Position numbers and translations under genes: made by a program
Assembly (NCBI GenBank): GCA_027576995.1
Contig: JANBQC010000069.1
Location: 10,047 to 29,856, forward strand
Length of the DNA stretch: 19,810 bases
Source: Dimargaris cristalligena
Lineage: Eukaryota > Kickxellomycota > Dimargaritomycetes > Dimargaritales > Dimargaritaceae
Direction: 5' to 3'
The notes under the pieces: generated by a model
The model's database searches: none
Seen by the model: the letters and a program-made list of their open reading frames with translations, nothing else
What the model was told of the DNA's origin: nothing
Shown here: piece after piece, positions 17,197 to 19,810 of the stretch
Numbering within the stretch: position 1 is the first letter of the stretch
How the letters are laid out: every line of letters begins with the position of its first letter

Positions 17197-19716
17197 ATGA
17201 GCTTCGGAGGCTTTTCGATCAATATTAACACCTATGAGGATGACAGTCCACCCTATAGCTCCTATGGTGGGGCGGATTCGGCCAGTGAATCAGAGTCGTC
17301 CCCCGACCAGGCTGATTCGAGTGATTCGGAAAACAACTACTATGATTATTCGCAAACTAAAAAGCAGGACGCCGTAAGTTATTGACCCCCTCCCCTCTCA
17401 CCCTATTTTCCTTTAGCCAGGATCAAAATGGCGAAGAATTCCGGACATTTGCTCGGGAGAGTTTTTGTTTTGTTTTACGCAATGACACTCGGTAGACCAA
17501 GTGCGGGCTAGGTCAGATCTCTGATTAAGTAGCCGCCACCTTGATCCCTAATAGCTCCCCCATTCGCGACCAAAGACATACAATACGTTACCAGCTTATG
17601 TCTCCAAATTATAGCTAACTTAACGCCAGACTTTTGACGACTACTCGTAACCGATATTCTAGGTGGACACTAGGTCGATAGCCATAGTAGCCGTGAACTC
17701 GTACATGAGGTAGGAAATCAAGGGAGTATGACACCTTGATTTTACAAGCAGACTTTACCTATATTCGCCAACTTCCCCCTTAGTTAACAAATGACACGCC
17801 CTTGACTATTTAATTCTTATACTATCCATTAATAGTAGTATGTATTTGAACGATAATCTCCAACGTAGCGAGCGCGATAATAGCGATAACGACGACGACG
17901 ACGACGACGATGATGATGATGATGATGACGATGATGGGTAAGTATAGATATTGAATAGGCGATGCAACCTTTGCAGCATCCCTGATATCGCCAATGTTTG
18001 ATGGAGTGGCTTCCATTCTACCTTGTTGTTGAATGTGAATTATAACCGTATTTCTATACCCACAACTGTCCACATGCCTGTAAACACCGCTAATATAAAC
18101 CCAACAGCAGTAACTCGGATGAGGATGATGTAAGTGCCTATACTAGTTTTTAAAACTATCGGGATTCCGGTAGTGCCACGAGTTTCCGCAATTGTTGGCC
18201 CGCTGTTGACGGCTACATAATAATGTCTCGCACATCAATGGCTAACCTAATTGGTTTTCTTTACTGACTGGTATTTTATTATTATTATTTAGGGCTATTC
18301 AGGGTTCAGCTACGGCGCTCCTCGTCGGAAGCGGAACACGAAGGTAAGTACTAGTAAATGTATAAGCTCTGTTCAGCCAATCTACATCGCGATATTCTTA
18401 AGCGACTTTTACTTAAATCCTAATATCCCTATTACTATCTGCATGGAAGAATGTTATTTTAACATGGCTATAACTATTATCGCTGTATACGTATATATGT
18501 ATATATATTTTATCTACACATTAAACTATTCCAGAAACGATCGAAATATACACCTTTGAATGCATTGGAATCGGTATGTACATCACCCTGCCGCATTATT
18601 TTTGCAACTACTGTTCTCGTCTGTAGGTGTATTGTGCTTACAATTGGTATACAATTCGGAACCGCCTAATGTAATACCCCCGTGAGTTCTATTTTACTTT
18701 ATTGTATTTTATTTCCTTAATTACAGACGTACGAAACCAACGATGATGGCCAAATTGCCCTGCCATTGACGTGCTTCACATCCAAGGGGGCTGTTACAGT
18801 CTATTCTATAGGTAAGTTAAGTGGTATGTTAACTAGATTGATTGGGAGCCTACAACACTGACTGAGTTTTTTCTTTATCTCGGGAACTTATTATATATGT
18901 ATATATCTATCTATCTGCGAACCTTGTGACTTTGACCATCGTTCCAATTACCGCCAATAGGGGAAATTTATCACGGGACAGACTTTTCCAAATCAAACCG
19001 CATATTCCCAATCAACTTTCACTCGTCAATTCGATTCATTGATTACCGGAACTACCAAGAAGGCTACCCCACCCCCGAGGTTGACTACCACACCAAAATT
19101 ACCTGTGACTATGGGGGTAGAATAATAGTAAGTCGCTGCATCCTCGGTACATCCTGACTGCTGACTGCGAACCATTCCCGGTTCCAAATAATATTTATAA
19201 TGGATTCGATATAAACGATGCCGGTTAGTTATATCTAATCTCTATTCATCATGATCCATAATAATATCCATTATGCAACCTTAATTGGGGTATTCTGCAC
19301 GCGGGTTTTAGTTTGAAATCTATGTAGATGACGAAGACGAGCCCCGATTCCAGGGCAACTCATCCAGTTCGGTATGGAAACCACTTACTGAGCAGCTGCG
19401 CAAATGCGGCCAACCAGGCTTAACCAACCTCAGCGGTCCCCTTGTCATGGGCATTAGTGACCCACGGATTTGCCGAGCCATCCAGGTAAGTAGTCGTACG
19501 CTATAGTTCGACTCGCTAAGGCAGTGTGCACTATGTATGATAGGAGATTTAGGATAGGTTCTTATATAAATTCTTACCAAAGAGCACCCAGCAAAGGCGT
19601 ATACTGATTTTCCGACAAGGCTATTCCAATGTATTGTTTTTTTGGGGGAGCGCATCTTACAGGAATTGCCCGGTGCTGAAATGTGCCCAAAATACGAGTT
19701 CAAAGAAATCATTTAA
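17197..19716 (+). CDS. Small acidic FYRN/FYRC-domain protein, TBRG1-like, about ten exons
   Basis: FYRN and FYRC are paired modules of chromatin proteins (KMT2-type methyltransferases) and of TBRG1; the pair folds together. My exon model is 17197-17373, 17630-17646, 17869-17937, 18108-18129, 18293-18343, 18535-18573, 18727-18811, 18961-19127, 19312-19485 and 19663-19716. It keeps phase throughout and gives 284 residues. Residues 1-65 are Ser/Asp/Tyr-rich. Exon 3 encodes a 15-Asp run. A basic patch (PRRKRNTKKRSKY, about 105-117) resembles a nuclear localisation signal. FYRN starts near residue 140 (KGAVTVYSIGEIYHG...FPINFHSSIRF). FYRC follows, with the typical SVWKPL, GPLVMGISDPRICRAIQELPGAEMCPKYEF pattern. 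No SET, PHD or JmjC domain is present, so the closest known architecture is TBRG1. Exons 4-10 are well supported. Exon 2 and the start of exon 3 (17836, 17839 or 17869, all in frame) are uncertain. Confidence 0.82.
17630..17646 (+). other. Putative 17-base microexon (exon 2) of the FYR gene
   Basis: Exon 1 ends in phase 0, but the Asp-rich exon can only be entered in phase 2, so something must bridge them. A 17-base segment encoding TFDDY plus two bases of a Ser codon lies between a CTAAC-TTAAC branch-like sequence with a CCAG acceptor and a GTAACC donor. It supplies exactly the phase change needed, and its composition matches the acidic, Tyr-containing flanks. A 47-base alternative at 17663-17709 also fits the phase but encodes a hydrophobic stretch. 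Confidence 0.5.
17891..17935 (+). repeat. Poly-aspartate codon run, 15 Asp
   Basis: Fifteen consecutive Asp codons are ordered as six GAC, six GAT, one GAC and two GAT. The block structure looks like separate expansions of two interrupted triplet repeats. The run is coding in exon 3 of the FYR gene, directly before a GG|GTAAGT donor. Confidence 0.9.
18108..18129 (+). other. 22-base microexon (exon 4) of the FYR gene with tandem acceptor
   Basis: The exon encodes SNSDEDD and ends at a GTAAGT donor in phase 0. The acceptor is a NAGNAG (ACAGCAG, AG ending at 18107 and 18110). The upstream AG gives Gly-Ser-Asn-Ser and the downstream AG gives Gly-Asn-Ser, so the protein would differ by one Ser. 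Both keep frame. Confidence 0.75.
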
Positions 19717-19724
19717 ATTCAGAC

Positions 19725-19741
19725 ACCCCCCTCCAGGGGGT
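19725..19741. other. Short GC hairpin just past the FYR stop codon
   Basis: ACCCCC (19725-19730) pairs with GGGGGT (19736-19741) around a five-base loop and is followed by a T/C-rich run, eight bases after TAA at 19714-19716. It would form a stable hairpin in the 3' UTR. It resembles a bacterial terminator in shape only; in this nuclear gene its role is unknown. Confidence 0.55.
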
Positions 19742-19810
19742 TTTCTTTTCCATATCTTATACCACAAGGATACGGGTATTATAGCCAGTCAAAATATTAC
19801 CACCCATTAG

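Noticed and set aside
17417..17460. Alternative second exon of the FYR gene after a CTTTAG acceptor
   Set aside because: The intron before it would be only about 43 bases, and the only phase-correct donor would be a poor GTTTTT.
17663..17709. Alternative 47-base second exon of the FYR gene
   Set aside because: Phase fits, but it encodes a hydrophobic run out of keeping with the acidic flanks, and the donor GTAGGA is weak; kept only as a fallback.
19725..19750. Rho-independent terminator reading of the 3' hairpin
   Set aside because: The surrounding genes are spliced nuclear genes, so a bacterial-type terminator has no expected role.
1..19810. Mobile elements, CRISPR arrays, tRNA or rRNA genes
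   Set aside because: No long terminal or inverted repeats, transposase-like frames, spaced repeat arrays, tRNA B-box patterns or rRNA-like stretches were seen by eye.

Overview
The window is nuclear DNA of an intron-bearing eukaryote, most probably a fungus. Reading frames are cut by introns of about 130-310 bases with GTAAG-type donors and YAG acceptors. When the exons are joined, codon phase is kept at every junction and the proteins match well-known eukaryotic families. A multi-exon ITFG1/TIP gene, a stand-alone FYRN/FYRC gene and many introns fit an early-diverging (non-yeast) fungus better than a budding yeast. That placement is an inference; the splicing is read directly.

Layout, left to right: (1) a 14-3-3 protein (BMH type), minus strand, 119-1133, two exons; (2) an ITFG1/TIP-like FG-GAP membrane protein, minus strand, 2602-5697, six exons, 683 residues; (3) FIG4, the Sac-family polyphosphoinositide phosphatase, plus strand, 6450-11411, eight exons, 961 residues; (4) a 3.8-kb gap between convergent gene ends with no gene I can support; (5) mitochondrial large-subunit ribosomal protein mL40, minus strand, 15231-15698, one exon; (6) a small acidic FYRN/FYRC-domain protein resembling TBRG1, plus strand, 17197-19716, about ten exons, two of them microexons.

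The genes have housekeeping roles: phosphopeptide-binding signalling adaptor, secretory or surface FG-GAP protein, PI(3,5)P2 turnover on vacuole/endosome membranes, mitochondrial translation, and a probable chromatin-linked FYR protein. ITFG1 and FIG4 are head to head across a 752-base spacer. mL40 and the FYR gene are head to head across about 1.5 kb. FIG4 and mL40 converge. The genes do not form one pathway, and I see no mobile element, CRISPR array, tRNA, rRNA or biosynthetic cluster.

The most unusual content is in gene architecture: the microexon-rich FYR gene with tandem 3' splice sites and a 15-Asp codon run, in-phase cassette-like exons in FIG4, trinucleotide repeats beside 3' splice sites, an upstream ORF overlapping the FIG4 start, and the large empty interval between two 3' ends.
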